Positions 46,189-54,700 of a stretch of DNA of 64,000 nucleotides are shown here, one piece after another. Numbering within the stretch: the first letter of the stretch is position 1; every line of letters starts with the position of its first letter. Source of the DNA: an uncultured Flavobacterium sp. (lineage in GTDB: Bacteria > Bacteroidota > Bacteroidia > Flavobacteriales > Flavobacteriaceae); NCBI RefSeq assembly GCF_937967675.1, contig NZ_CALBSN010000090.1, positions 14,924-78,923 of the forward strand, given 5' to 3'. A program made the position numbers and the translations under genes. The notes under the pieces are model-generated. The model was given only the letters and a program-made list of their open reading frames with translations, did no database searches and was not told where the DNA came from.

Positions 46189-46278
46189 AATAGGAGAATC
46201 GGACTAGAAATCTGCGATATTTGTTTAGAAATCAGAGGCATTGTGGCAATAGCAATCAGCTTTCTTCTTCTTTATTAA
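46003..46278 (+). pseudogene. 5' fragment of the giant T9SS protein gene
   Basis: The first about 62 codons repeat the start of the 51612 gene (signal peptide and SGLAFSWDKEVGCQTYDYDD). An inserted A near 46188 shifts the frame, and the sequence then diverges into unrelated DNA, giving a stop at 46278. The promoter region is intact, so a short exported peptide may still be produced. Its 3' end overlaps the convergent gene at 46256. Confidence 0.8.
46200..46221. repeat. REP-like 'CGGAtTAGAAATC' element, degenerate copy
   Basis: CGGACTAGAAATCTGCGAT resembles the clearer copy at 47169-47193 and lies exactly at the end of the long direct repeat, at the junction to unique sequence. Confidence 0.5.
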
Positions 46279-46738
46279 TTCTATTTTCATTTAGTTTTAC
46301 AACTGATCCATCGTAAATAATAGTTCCTCTTTCATGAAATTGTTCTACATATTTTACTATAATAAATCTATCAATTTGGTTAAATGTCATACAAAGACTC
46401 TCAACAGTAATGACTTTGTGTCTCATTATAATTTCAAGTATTTCAACATCGGGTTTTGTTGGTACTCTAGTTCCAACAGTTCCAACTTGTTGTTGCATAA
46501 ATGAAACTTGATTTTTTAATAAATCAAAAGTTTCTTCATTTAGATGTTTTAGATTTGTTTTAATTTCTAATAATTCTTTTTTTAATTTTTCAAAATCTTC
46601 ATCAGATTTTTTACTAACAATGCTTTTTAAATCTTCAATTTCTTTGTTACGAGAACCATAATAAAAATACATTGAAAGTAATAATGAAATTATTGCTAAT
46701 ATATCAGCAGAGATAGATAGTAGATTTATGTTTCCCAT
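46256..46738 (-). CDS. Membrane-anchored coiled-coil protein with C-terminal winged-helix-like end
   Basis: The 160-aa protein has one N-terminal transmembrane helix (about 8-26), a coiled-coil segment (about 30-90, DEDFEKLKKELLEIKTNLK) and a C-terminal region (VEILEIIMRHKVITVESLCMTF in parts) that reads like a winged-helix or small DNA/protein-binding domain. It starts 2 nt after the Cas2/SinR-like gene stop, so they form a pair. No known family. Confidence 0.65.
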   Translation of the reverse strand: MGNINLLSISADILAIISLLLSMYFYYGSRNKEIEDLKSIVSKKSDEDFEKLKKELLEIKTNLKHLNEETFDLLKNQVSFMQQQVGTVGTRVPTKPDVEILEIIMRHKVITVESLCMTFNQIDRFIIVKYVEQFHERGTIIYDGSVVKLNENRINKEEES

Positions 46739-46740
46739 AT

Positions 46741-47016
46741 TTAACTATTATTAGTCTTCATCCAATTATATTCTTCATTGGTAAATCCAAATCCTGCCCA
46801 TTCACCTGATAATTTAGCAACAAAAATTCTGTCATTTTGATCTATAAACTGTTTTAAATAATCTCTAATAGCAGCACAGTTTGTATTATTAGAAGCAATT
46901 AACCAAACAGAACCAGATTGATGCCACCAATTACCGTAACTTTGTATTGCGTTTGTTAGACTATCGTAATCTCGACCCGGATTAGAAAGATCATATGAAA
47001 TTGTGTATATATTCAT
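46741..47016 (-). CDS. SinR-family / Cas2-like small protein
   Basis: The 91-aa protein starts MNIYTISYDLSNPGRDYDSL and has GNWWHQSGSVWLIASN and FVAKLSGEWAGFGF, the ferredoxin-like beta-alpha-beta layout and the conserved Asp (D9) of Cas2-like proteins. Stand-alone members are annotated as SinR-family proteins in many genomes. No CRISPR array or cas1 is in the window, so a CRISPR role is not supported. Its close neighbour is the membrane-anchored coiled-coil gene. Confidence 0.75.
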   Translation of the reverse strand: MNIYTISYDLSNPGRDYDSLTNAIQSYGNWWHQSGSVWLIASNNTNCAAIRDYLKQFIDQNDRIFVAKLSGEWAGFGFTNEEYNWMKTNNS

Positions 47017-47096
47017 TTTTGTAATATTTATTAGTCTCTATATTTTTGTAATATTTTTAGTTTGTGCTTTATTTTTATGTTTATAGTTTTGGTTTA

Positions 47097-47193
47097 TAAA
47101 TCCGCGCTATCGGTTTATTTTTTATTAATTGAACTCGGATTTTCAATCTTAAATAAATTGGCTAAGTACGGATTAGAAATCCGCGCTATCGGG
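47097..47193. repeat. Two REP-like copies ('AAATCCGCGCTATCGG')
   Basis: AAATCCGCGCTATCGG occurs at 47098-47113 and inside a longer copy starting CGGATTAGAAATCCGCG at 47169-47193. A degenerate copy is at 46200. The second copy lies inside the small ORF at 47115-47279. Confidence 0.7.
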
Positions 47194-47279
47194 ATAAAGC
47201 TTATTACAGTTACAACTATTGTAATGAGCAATCCTATTGAACCAATTATTGTTCCTGCTTTTGTATATTTTCCTTCCAT
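47115..47279 (-). CDS. Possible small membrane protein containing a REP-like repeat
   Basis: A 54-aa frame starts with ATG 47279 (MEGKYTKAGTIIGSIG), has one hydrophobic helix (about 11-30) and ends PSSINKK. The REP-like sequence supplies the stretch IARISNPYLA. It has the look of a small single-pass protein but no independent evidence. Confidence 0.4.
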   Translation of the reverse strand: MEGKYTKAGTIIGSIGLLITIVVTVISFIPIARISNPYLANLFKIENPSSINKK

Positions 47280-47381
47280 ATACTTTAGTAGTATTAAAAA
47301 ATTAATATTGTAAAATTATATGTTTTTATTTTCAGTGATTTTTATGGATGATCGTGGTTATTTAATGTTATATTGATTTTA

Positions 47382-48809
47382 TTATTCAATAAGTTCATCT
47401 GAAGTTTCTTCAACGATTTCCCCCAAAGTGGAATCTACTTTATCAGCTTGTTCTTTTAATAATTTTCTGGCTCTTTTGTCTAATATTTTTGCAATTTTCG
47501 ATAATCCAGGAATATTTTCAAGCTTTTCAACGGCATCAGATAAACTTGCACTTTTGTCTAATGCATCCATAAGTGGATGATCTGATTTGTTATAATCAGA
47601 AATTAATTTTCCCGGGTTTTCAGAATTTACACTCAATATATTGTATAATAATTTTATTTTTAAATCTGCCGACACATCTTTATCTTCAATATTATTTATT
47701 TGATGTGACAAACCTTCAAAAGTTTTACTTAAAACTTCTTTATGAGTATATTCTTCTATTAATCTTTTAGATAAATTTAGTTTCTTGTTAGAAGAATAAG
47801 CAATCCATAAAATAGGTATGTACATTGGAATAATTGCGAGAACAAATCTTGGACTATCCATAATTACATCATGTAATGATTTACCCTTCCATATAAAAAA
47901 AACACTTAAAATAAATGGAATTAAAGACATGCCTATTAATCCCAAAGCTGCATTTCTAAAATTACCAGCATATTTTTTACTTTCTAATAATTCACTTTCT
48001 CTTTTTTCTGAATATGCAGAGGCTAAACCTGCTGTTAAAGCATTAGGTAATAGTTTATTTATTTTGTTTAAAACGTTATCATGCTCATTTTTCCAATTCT
48101 CAATAGTTTTACTAAAGAAATCTTCTTTTTCTTTAATGAATAAATTATAATTATTTAATGTCTCATTTTTCGTTTTTGTAATCTCTGATTTAAGCAAATC
48201 TAATTCTTCACTTAAATCATTATAGGACTCTTCTAAATGGTCTTTTAATCCTTCAATTTTAATCTCAATATCAACATCATTTTCATCTTTTTGAGTATCA
48301 GTAAAACCAAATATTTCTCTATGTAAGTTATCAATTTCTTTCTTTTTTGGTTGAATCGATTTATGTAAAACTTCAATTTTAGCTATAATTTCTTCACCTT
48401 GATCAAAATTTTCTTCTAACTTTTTTAGTTTTTCAACTAAGACAGAATTATTTTCAAAATTTTCTTCTAAAGTTTCTATACATTCGGTTATATTAGTAAT
48501 TTTTGAATTTAATTCTGTGTTATAATCACTAATCTTTTGATAACAATCTTCAGATTTCGTTTTTATAGATTTTATTAGTGTTAAACTTTGTTTAGCTTCT
48601 TCAGCTTTTGCTTGCGCATTTTCAGCATTGGTTTTTGCTAATTCATAAGATTCATTACTCTTATTTCTATATTCAGAGGCTTTTTTTGATGATTGTTTAG
48701 CTTCCTTTTCATAATCAGAAGTTTTCTTTCCAATTTCTTTTTCAAGTTCTAAAAGTCTAGCCCAAAGTTTTTTTCTTTCACTTTCTAGATAATCGTATTT
48801 ATCACTCAT
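47382..48809 (-). CDS. Coiled-coil protein with two transmembrane helices
   Basis: The 475-aa protein has a long N-terminal coiled coil (about 1-240, Lys/Glu-rich with ENAQAKAEEAKQSL), then two hydrophobic helices (about 289-310 and 322-340) and a C-terminal helical part rich in Leu. No enzymatic motif is visible. It may be a membrane scaffold or effector, and stands between the Cas2-like pair and the secreted cluster. Confidence 0.65.
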   Translation of the reverse strand: MSDKYDYLESERKKLWARLLELEKEIGKKTSDYEKEAKQSSKKASEYRNKSNESYELAKTNAENAQAKAEEAKQSLTLIKSIKTKSEDCYQKISDYNTELNSKITNITECIETLEENFENNSVLVEKLKKLEENFDQGEEIIAKIEVLHKSIQPKKKEIDNLHREIFGFTDTQKDENDVDIEIKIEGLKDHLEESYNDLSEELDLLKSEITKTKNETLNNYNLFIKEKEDFFSKTIENWKNEHDNVLNKINKLLPNALTAGLASAYSEKRESELLESKKYAGNFRNAALGLIGMSLIPFILSVFFIWKGKSLHDVIMDSPRFVLAIIPMYIPILWIAYSSNKKLNLSKRLIEEYTHKEVLSKTFEGLSHQINNIEDKDVSADLKIKLLYNILSVNSENPGKLISDYNKSDHPLMDALDKSASLSDAVEKLENIPGLSKIAKILDKRARKLLKEQADKVDSTLGEIVEETSDELIE

Positions 48810-49130
48810 CTTTTTTGTTTCTATCTTCCTTAATTAACTATTTTAAAGAAATAAAAGTTAATTCTATTATTTTGATAATGATTTAGTTAAAATCATTTTA
48901 GTATTCTAGGAAAAGCTATCGGACAACGTTCCAGCGTTTTTAGCAGTTGCCTTTTCTTTTTAGTTTTCTATTTTTAGCCTTCATTTAGCTTTTCATTTTC
49001 TGTTAAGTGTATATTTTAATCGTGCGGATGTCTTGTTTACTTTGGCGGAAGGTTTATCTATTTTAGCCGTTACCTTGTTTAGTTGAGCCAAGGCTTTGTT
49101 AAGTTTATAATATCTTTTTATGAAATATGT
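48810..49130. other. Gene-free stretch with a degenerate 21-bp tandem repeat
   Basis: No gene is supported. It contains the four-unit repeat at 49017-49100 (listed separately) and otherwise AT-rich sequence with repeated 'tttagc' segments around 48940-48990. Confidence 0.6.
49017..49100 (-). repeat. Four degenerate 21-bp repeats
   Basis: On the minus strand, four consecutive 21-nt units begin AACAAA, AACAAG, GATAAA and AACAAG, each with GCT, GCC or GCA at positions 13-15. Translated in one frame they read as heptads NKALAQL, NKVTAKI, DKPSAKV, NKTSARL. There is no start codon close by and a stop soon after. Confidence 0.75.
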
Positions 49131-49520
49131 TTACTTTTTTATTTTTGGTTTAAAATGAAATATCATTGTGGAATCATCATCTTCTGAAATATAATCAAGC
49201 TCTTCAGAATTTAATTTTAAAAGTTTAAGTTTAATTTTTTGATTTATATCAACAAGTGTCAATTCTATTGTATTTGTTAAATAATTAAATTTCCAAATCC
49301 CGTTCATTGTTTGTTCAGAATCGTTCATTTTGAATTTATTGTTCTTATAAAAAATTATAGACTCATCTTTGTCAAATTCTTCTGCGTTTTTAATTTTACC
49401 ATTCTTTTCTAAAGTTTCAAGTTTCCATTCTTTATACAAGCTATTAAGGTCAATTTTTTCTTGAGCATTACCTATTGAAATTACAATTAATGCTAAAAAT
49501 GTTATTATGTTTTTTTTCAT
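49131..49520 (-). CDS. Small secreted lipocalin-like protein
   Basis: The 129-aa protein has a signal peptide (to GNAQ), then a lipocalin-like pattern: KEWKLETLEKNGK, IIFYKNNKFKMND, NGIWKFNYLTNTIEL. It is the third of three genes running from a carboxypeptidase-regulatory-domain protein through DUF1573, with spacings of 1-2 nt. Function unknown. Confidence 0.7.
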   Translation of the reverse strand: MKKNIITFLALIVISIGNAQEKIDLNSLYKEWKLETLEKNGKIKNAEEFDKDESIIFYKNNKFKMNDSEQTMNGIWKFNYLTNTIELTLVDINQKIKLKLLKLNSEELDYISEDDDSTMIFHFKPKIKK

Positions 49521-49522
49521 GA

Positions 49523-49927
49523 TTATTTGATATTACCGATTAATTCTAATTTTACAACTCCTTTTTCTGCATTACACTGAACAAAAACAGTTGTTTTTGT
49601 TTTGCCTTTTTGATTTGGTTTTGGAATGAATGAAGCTTCGATACTTACAATTTCATTTAACCGACATATTTTCTTATCGAATTTTGTTACTGTACATGTA
49701 CAACTTGGTAAAACTTGTTGAATTACAAAAGGCGTTTTTGTAATATTTTTTATTTTAAAAACATGTTTTATTGTATCATTTACAGAAATTATTCCAAAAT
49801 CAAATGGATTATTTTCAACTTCAATTTTTGTGAGTTTATCAAAAGTTGCTTCTTTTTTATAAGTCAATACACCTAAAAGTAATATTGAAAATAAAATGGC
49901 ACCTGTTATTATTATTTTCTTCTTCAT
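49523..49927 (-). CDS. DUF1573-type exported protein
   Basis: The 134-aa protein has an N-terminal hydrophobic signal or anchor (about 5-22), then the DUF1573 pattern NPFDFGIISVNDTIKHVFKIKN and PSCTCTV, matching the SCGCT motif position. Compared with the core DUF1573 lipoprotein (14174) it lacks a lipobox cysteine. It lies between the carboxypeptidase-regulatory-domain protein and the lipocalin-like one. Confidence 0.78.
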   Translation of the reverse strand: MKKKIIITGAILFSILLLGVLTYKKEATFDKLTKIEVENNPFDFGIISVNDTIKHVFKIKNITKTPFVIQQVLPSCTCTVTKFDKKICRLNEIVSIEASFIPKPNQKGKTKTTVFVQCNAEKGVVKLELIGNIK

Positions 49928-49928
49928 T

Positions 49929-50804
49929 TTAATTTTTCATTAATACTGTAATACCAATCATTAAATTACTCATTGCATTACTTTTTCTATTATGCAAATC
50001 ATTTTTTGCCCAACCTTTATTTCTATAGTTATACCATGTTAACTGTTTATTCTCTCCATATGTAAACCGAAATCCTGGAGCAATTTTATCACCTTTTTTA
50101 GATTCATTGTTTTCATCTACTAATTCAATACTAACACAAACCCCATCTTCTAAAAATGGAATTTTTTTGTCTTCTAAATCAATAACATATTGGTAAGTTT
50201 TATTTTTGGGGTTTATTATCAAATCCTCTGTTAAAAGATTTTCTTCTGGTTTGTTTTCAATTTTATTGTATGAATATATTTTAATTCTAAATTTAGCAAT
50301 AAAATCAGCATTTTTATTTTTTCTGATATACAATTTTAATGATTTTATTCTACCAAGTTCAGCTTTTGGATTTTCAATTAAACAAGCTGTTTCATGCCCA
50401 ATTAATGAAAACATGGAAATATCACCTTCTCTTGTTTCACTAATATTGTATTTCTTGTTATATTTTATTCTTTTTTGTGTTACAATTATTTCCTTTAATT
50501 GATTTTCTTCTGTTGTTAAGCTTATATTTAGTGAATAGTCCTTATCTTCTTTATATTCTTTCAAAGAAAAATACTTTGATTTATAACCAATGTAAGAAAC
50601 TTTGATTGAATCATTCAAATTCCCCTTGATATTTAAGCTAAATTTTCCTTCTAAATTTGTATTTGTACCATTATTACTTTTTAATAAAGTAATATTAGCA
50701 AGTTGCAAATATTCACCTGTAATACTATCTTTAATTGTTCCTTTCAAAGTTTGACCAATATTAACAAAAGGCAATAAAAGTAAAATTATTAATGTTTTTT
50801 TCAT
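49929..50804 (-). CDS. Exported protein with carboxypeptidase-regulatory-like domain
   Basis: From ATG 50804 the protein is 291 aa with a signal peptide (ending NIGQ). A carboxypeptidase regulatory-like domain follows (LKGTIKDSITGEYLQLANITL, GKFSLNI, VSYIGYKSKYF, seen in parts), as in TonB-dependent receptors, but there is no TonB plug or barrel. A separate domain of about 170 residues follows. It stands first in a four-gene secreted-protein set after a small secreted peptide. Confidence 0.72.
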   Translation of the reverse strand: MKKTLIILLLLPFVNIGQTLKGTIKDSITGEYLQLANITLLKSNNGTNTNLEGKFSLNIKGNLNDSIKVSYIGYKSKYFSLKEYKEDKDYSLNISLTTEENQLKEIIVTQKRIKYNKKYNISETREGDISMFSLIGHETACLIENPKAELGRIKSLKLYIRKNKNADFIAKFRIKIYSYNKIENKPEENLLTEDLIINPKNKTYQYVIDLEDKKIPFLEDGVCVSIELVDENNESKKGDKIAPGFRFTYGENKQLTWYNYRNKGWAKNDLHNRKSNAMSNLMIGITVLMKN

Positions 50805-50862
50805 CTTTAAAATATTAACCCTATGCTTGCAAGCAAGCATAGGGTGTTAAATTGAGCTTATA

Positions 50863-51054
50863 TTAGCAAGCTACAACTTCATAAGTTTCCCAAGTAAATA
50901 AACCAAATAATGTAGAGTGATATGTGTGCGTACCAATGCAACCATTTTCAAAAACATGAACAAACTGTGCTACAATTTTTGCGTTTGATGGTGTTGAAAA
51001 TAATAATGTTGAGGCTAATAAGCCACCGAATAAAATTGCTTTTACTTTTTTCAT
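50863..51054 (-). CDS. Small secreted cysteine-containing protein
   Basis: From ATG 51054 the protein is 63 aa with a Sec signal peptide (cleavage near SNA). The mature part of about 38 residues has two cysteines (one in ENGCIGT, one as the final residue) and many aromatics. It could be a secreted peptide such as a bacteriocin-like factor, but no known family matches. It is 58 nt upstream of the carboxypeptidase-regulatory-domain gene. Confidence 0.55.
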   Translation of the reverse strand: MKKVKAILFGGLLASTLLFSTPSNAKIVAQFVHVFENGCIGTHTYHSTLFGLFTWETYEVVAC

Positions 51055-51241
51055 TGTTTTAAAATTTAAATTTATAAATAATTTTTGTTTGCTTATTTCG
51101 GTAAACAAACTCTCTTTTCCTACATCTGTTTTTTTCTTTGAGTAACAGATAAATCTCTCAATTCGTAGCTACTGAATATTTTTAAGAACGTTGTATTATT
51201 CGCAATATTTTCACAAGGTTTCTGCTAACTAGTAAATATCT

Positions 51242-51427
51242 TTAATTTTTACTTCTTTTTCTGTTGGTGCTATAAGTAGTACTAGGTTTTTCTTTAGCTT
51301 CTTTTTTTGTGACGTATCTACCTGTTTCAGCGCTTTTGTGCTGTTTGTAGGTTTTTGATTTTTTTTCTTGAGCATTGCTTGTTAAACTGAATGCTAGAGC
51401 TACTGCGAATAATAGAATTTTTTTCAT
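51242..51427 (-). CDS. Small exported protein, copy 2
   Basis: The 61-aa protein is nearly identical to the one at 45633-45818, with the same signal peptide and YVTKKEA region. The last ten residues differ (STNRKRSKN instead of SVKRSRKSN). It is divergent from the intact giant T9SS gene, and probably co-regulated with it through the ACCGTAA sites. Confidence 0.75.
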   Translation of the reverse strand: MKKILLFAVALAFSLTSNAQEKKSKTYKQHKSAETGRYVTKKEAKEKPSTTYSTNRKRSKN

Positions 51428-51797
51428 GATGTATTTAGTTGTATATAAATGACTCCTAAAATAATATGTTTTAACTGTATATAATTACGGTGTTTTGCTA
51501 CAAAATATTACGGTTTTACCGTAAAAAAAACACATAAAACACCGTAATTTTTTTAACTGTATAGTCATTACTTTGGTTGCTCAATTAATTACTAACCAAA
51601 ACACAATTATTATGAATGAACAACTCCAGAATGTCAGACAAAAGGTATTCTTTGTCTTGTTCTTAGCCTCCTTTTTACTATTAGGAAGTGCTAAGGTTTA
51701 CTCTCAGACTAATAGCGGACTTGCTATTTCTTGGGATAAAGAAGTAGGCTGTCAGACCTATGATTATGATGACAGAAAGAAAGTCTTTATAGAAGAT
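51276..51797. repeat. Long direct repeat, copy 2 (partner 45667-46188)
   Basis: Near-identical to copy 1, with the intact downstream gene. The repeat ends inside codon 62 of the giant gene. Confidence 0.9.
51483..51549. promoter_or_regulatory. Four ACCGTAA half-sites between divergent genes, copy 2
   Basis: Same arrangement as at 45874-45940: TTACGGT at 51485 and 51508, ACCGTAA at 51518 and 51541, 23 bp apart on each side. It controls the intact giant gene and the 61-aa gene copy 2. A TTACTTTG element (close to TAnnTTTG) follows near 51568-51575. Confidence 0.7.
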
Positions 51798-54700
51798 ATA
51801 GGCGAATCGGATTGTATTAGGATGTGTGAACAAAGTGTAGTTCACTATACCTTGACTAATTTACCAGCAGGTGCTACTACTACTTGGAGTGCTGGCGGTG
51901 GTGTTATTTCAAATGCAACCAACACTAGTTGTACTGTTAGTTGGGGTGCAGTAGGTACTGGTACTATCTCATTTACTATCGTGTCTGGTAGTACTATTAT
52001 TTCTAAATCTTTATGTATAGAAAAAATTGTTATTCCAACTGCTATGTTTCAGATAGCGCCATTGGATCAGTATTCGCCAGATGATACCATTTATCTTTGT
52101 AGTAATCAAGTGATTAATTTTATTAATTTGTCTTCTGCTAATAATGGCAGTAGTTTAATTAGCTATCATTGGTTATTCAAGAATAATTCAACGGGAACTT
52201 TTACTACCTCTTCTGAGTTTCAACCTTCTCTAGCTTTCACTGAAGATGGTGAATATACAGCCATTTTGACTGTTACGAATGAATGTAATTGTACGAGTGA
52301 ATTCCGATTAAAATTTGTTGTTAAAGGAAGAGGTTTTGAAATTTCTTGTCCTACTGTTATTTGTGAGGGACAATCTTCCATTTATTCTTTGCCTTTTGAT
52401 GGTATGGAGATTTGTCATGAACACTTTAATTGGTCTGTAGTTGGTGGTCATGTTTTATCTGAAGGAGGTGGCAACATCGAAGTTTTGTGGGATGCTGTTG
52501 ACCAAAATGGTTTTGGCTATGTGACCTTTTATCCTACAGATTGTCAATTGGATTGTTTAGAGCCAAGTACTATTAAGATTCCTGTAATTCAATCGCATGG
52601 AACCATACAAGGTCCTACTGATATTTGTTATGGTAGTCAAGGTAGGTACAAGTTACCTCAATGGCCTACCACAGATATTCAATGGGAAATTATTGGGAAT
52701 TCTAATAATGATTTGGGTGAAGTAATATTAACCGACCAGCGAAATGAAGTAATTGTTACGCCTTATACTTCAGGTACTATTACTTTGCGTGCCACTTATA
52801 TGAACACCCTTTTGCATTGTGGTGGTGTAGCGACATTTGATATACTTATTTCAAAACCATTAGAAATTACTGGAGAAGAGAATGTTTGTCAGCATAATTC
52901 GTCTGTTTACACTACTACTAATGATGTTCAGGTTAATTGGACATTAACTACTATTACTGGTACTCCTATTTATACTTTAGCTAATAGTGTGAATTTTACT
53001 TATACGTTTAATCAAACAGGAAGTTATATTTTAAGTGCAGAACGTACAGGCTATTGTGCTGGTGAGCAGAAAATAATAACTGTAATTGCTAAACCGTCAG
53101 TACCACAAGGAGTAAATGGAACAACTGTAGTATGTCCTAATAGTCCCTATACTTATAGTGTTCAAAATCCAGATCCTCAAGCAAATTATGTATGGAGTGT
53201 AACAAATGGCACTATTTTGGGTTCGAATATTGGTAATCAAGTTAATGTAACCTTTACGGGTTCATTGCCTCCTAGTATTGAAGTTAGAAGTGAAGTCTAT
53301 GCACCTGTTGCTTGTTATTCAGACCCTGTAGTTTTACCACTTATTATTCAAGAAATTAATGCTGAAATTGTAGGAGCTTTAACCTCGGTTTGTGCCAATT
53401 CGGTAAGTACGTTTCAGTTGAATAATTTAGGTATTTCTACTTTATATACGGATTATGACAACGTAGTTTGGAGTATAGACGTTCCTTCTTTAGGAAGTGT
53501 TTCTGTTGGTCAAAATACCACTCAAATCAGTGTCAATTGGAATCACACCACCATTACCACTCCAGTTAATTTGACTGCCACTATAACTAAATGTACTCTA
53601 ACGGAAATAGTTTCAATACCTGTTACTATTTTGGGTATTCCTGAAATTAGCATTTCGGGAGATACCACCATTTGTAGTGGTCAAGGTGCCTCTTTTTCAA
53701 TAACTTCTTTGGGCTATACTTTTAATCCAACCACCCAAGTTATTTGGAATTTTGGATATGGCGATGTAATAGGGTCTTTGAATCAAATTTATAGCTTTAG
53801 CAATACTGGGACAACTAATCTTTTAATGCCTGTAACCGCCTACATAGTAAATCCTAATGGCTGTACTGGTACTACAGCTATTGCTAATTTTTCTATTTTA
53901 GTATTACCTAGTCCAGTGGCAACAGCTTCATTATCTAGTGCTAATGGAAATACATTTTGTAGTAAATATGATATTAATGCCACATTGACTGCCGCTACAG
54001 GTTCTGCCGCAACCATTCAATGGTATTTGAATAGTGTTTCTAATCCTATTCCAGCATCTAACGGAGGGAATAGCACTACACTTCCAATTGGGATGAGTAA
54101 TAATTTAGGCTTTGGAACTTATTTCTTTATCGCTACTTATGCCAATAATTGTACTTATACCTCAAATTATCAATATATTATCCAAAAATGTGGATCTCCT
54201 GATTTTTGCATATTAAATCCTGAACCCATAGTTGCCAATAATTCGAATAATCAATGTGGACTTGTTACCATGACTGGTACAGCCAATCCATCTCCTGTAT
54301 TAGAGAATTTTTCGATTATTGGGCCTCTTAATTACCAAACTGTTAATCAAGGCTTTACATTTACAGCTGTACCAGGAATTTACCACACTTTTTATAACAC
54401 TTTTTATATGTGCGATGGTGAACTTTCTAAATTACAAACCTATAAAAAAATTACGGTGCCTTATGTTGCAAATCTTTCTTACTCTTCTGCCTGTGGTAAT
54501 GACAATACCTTTAACGTCACTTTATTTGACCAAACAAGCTATTATGCTGCGGCAACAGGAGTTACCCATTCTTTTGAATACAGCTACAATGGTGGTGCTT
54601 GGCAACCTACTTCTGCAATTTTATCAAACATAACTGCAGGAAATTACCAATTTAAGATTAAGGTAAATGGATTTGTAGATGGTGTGGCACAACCAGAATG

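Noticed and set aside
46741..47016. CRISPR-Cas locus suggested by the Cas2-like protein
   Set aside because: No repeat-spacer array and no cas1 or effector gene in the window; stand-alone SinR-like proteins are common.
47062..47313. 83-aa plus-strand open frame
   Set aside because: It spans REP-like repeats and overlaps a more plausible small frame on the other strand.
48999..49106. Gene encoded by the 21-bp repeats
   Set aside because: No start codon or ribosome binding site and the frame stops soon after the repeats.
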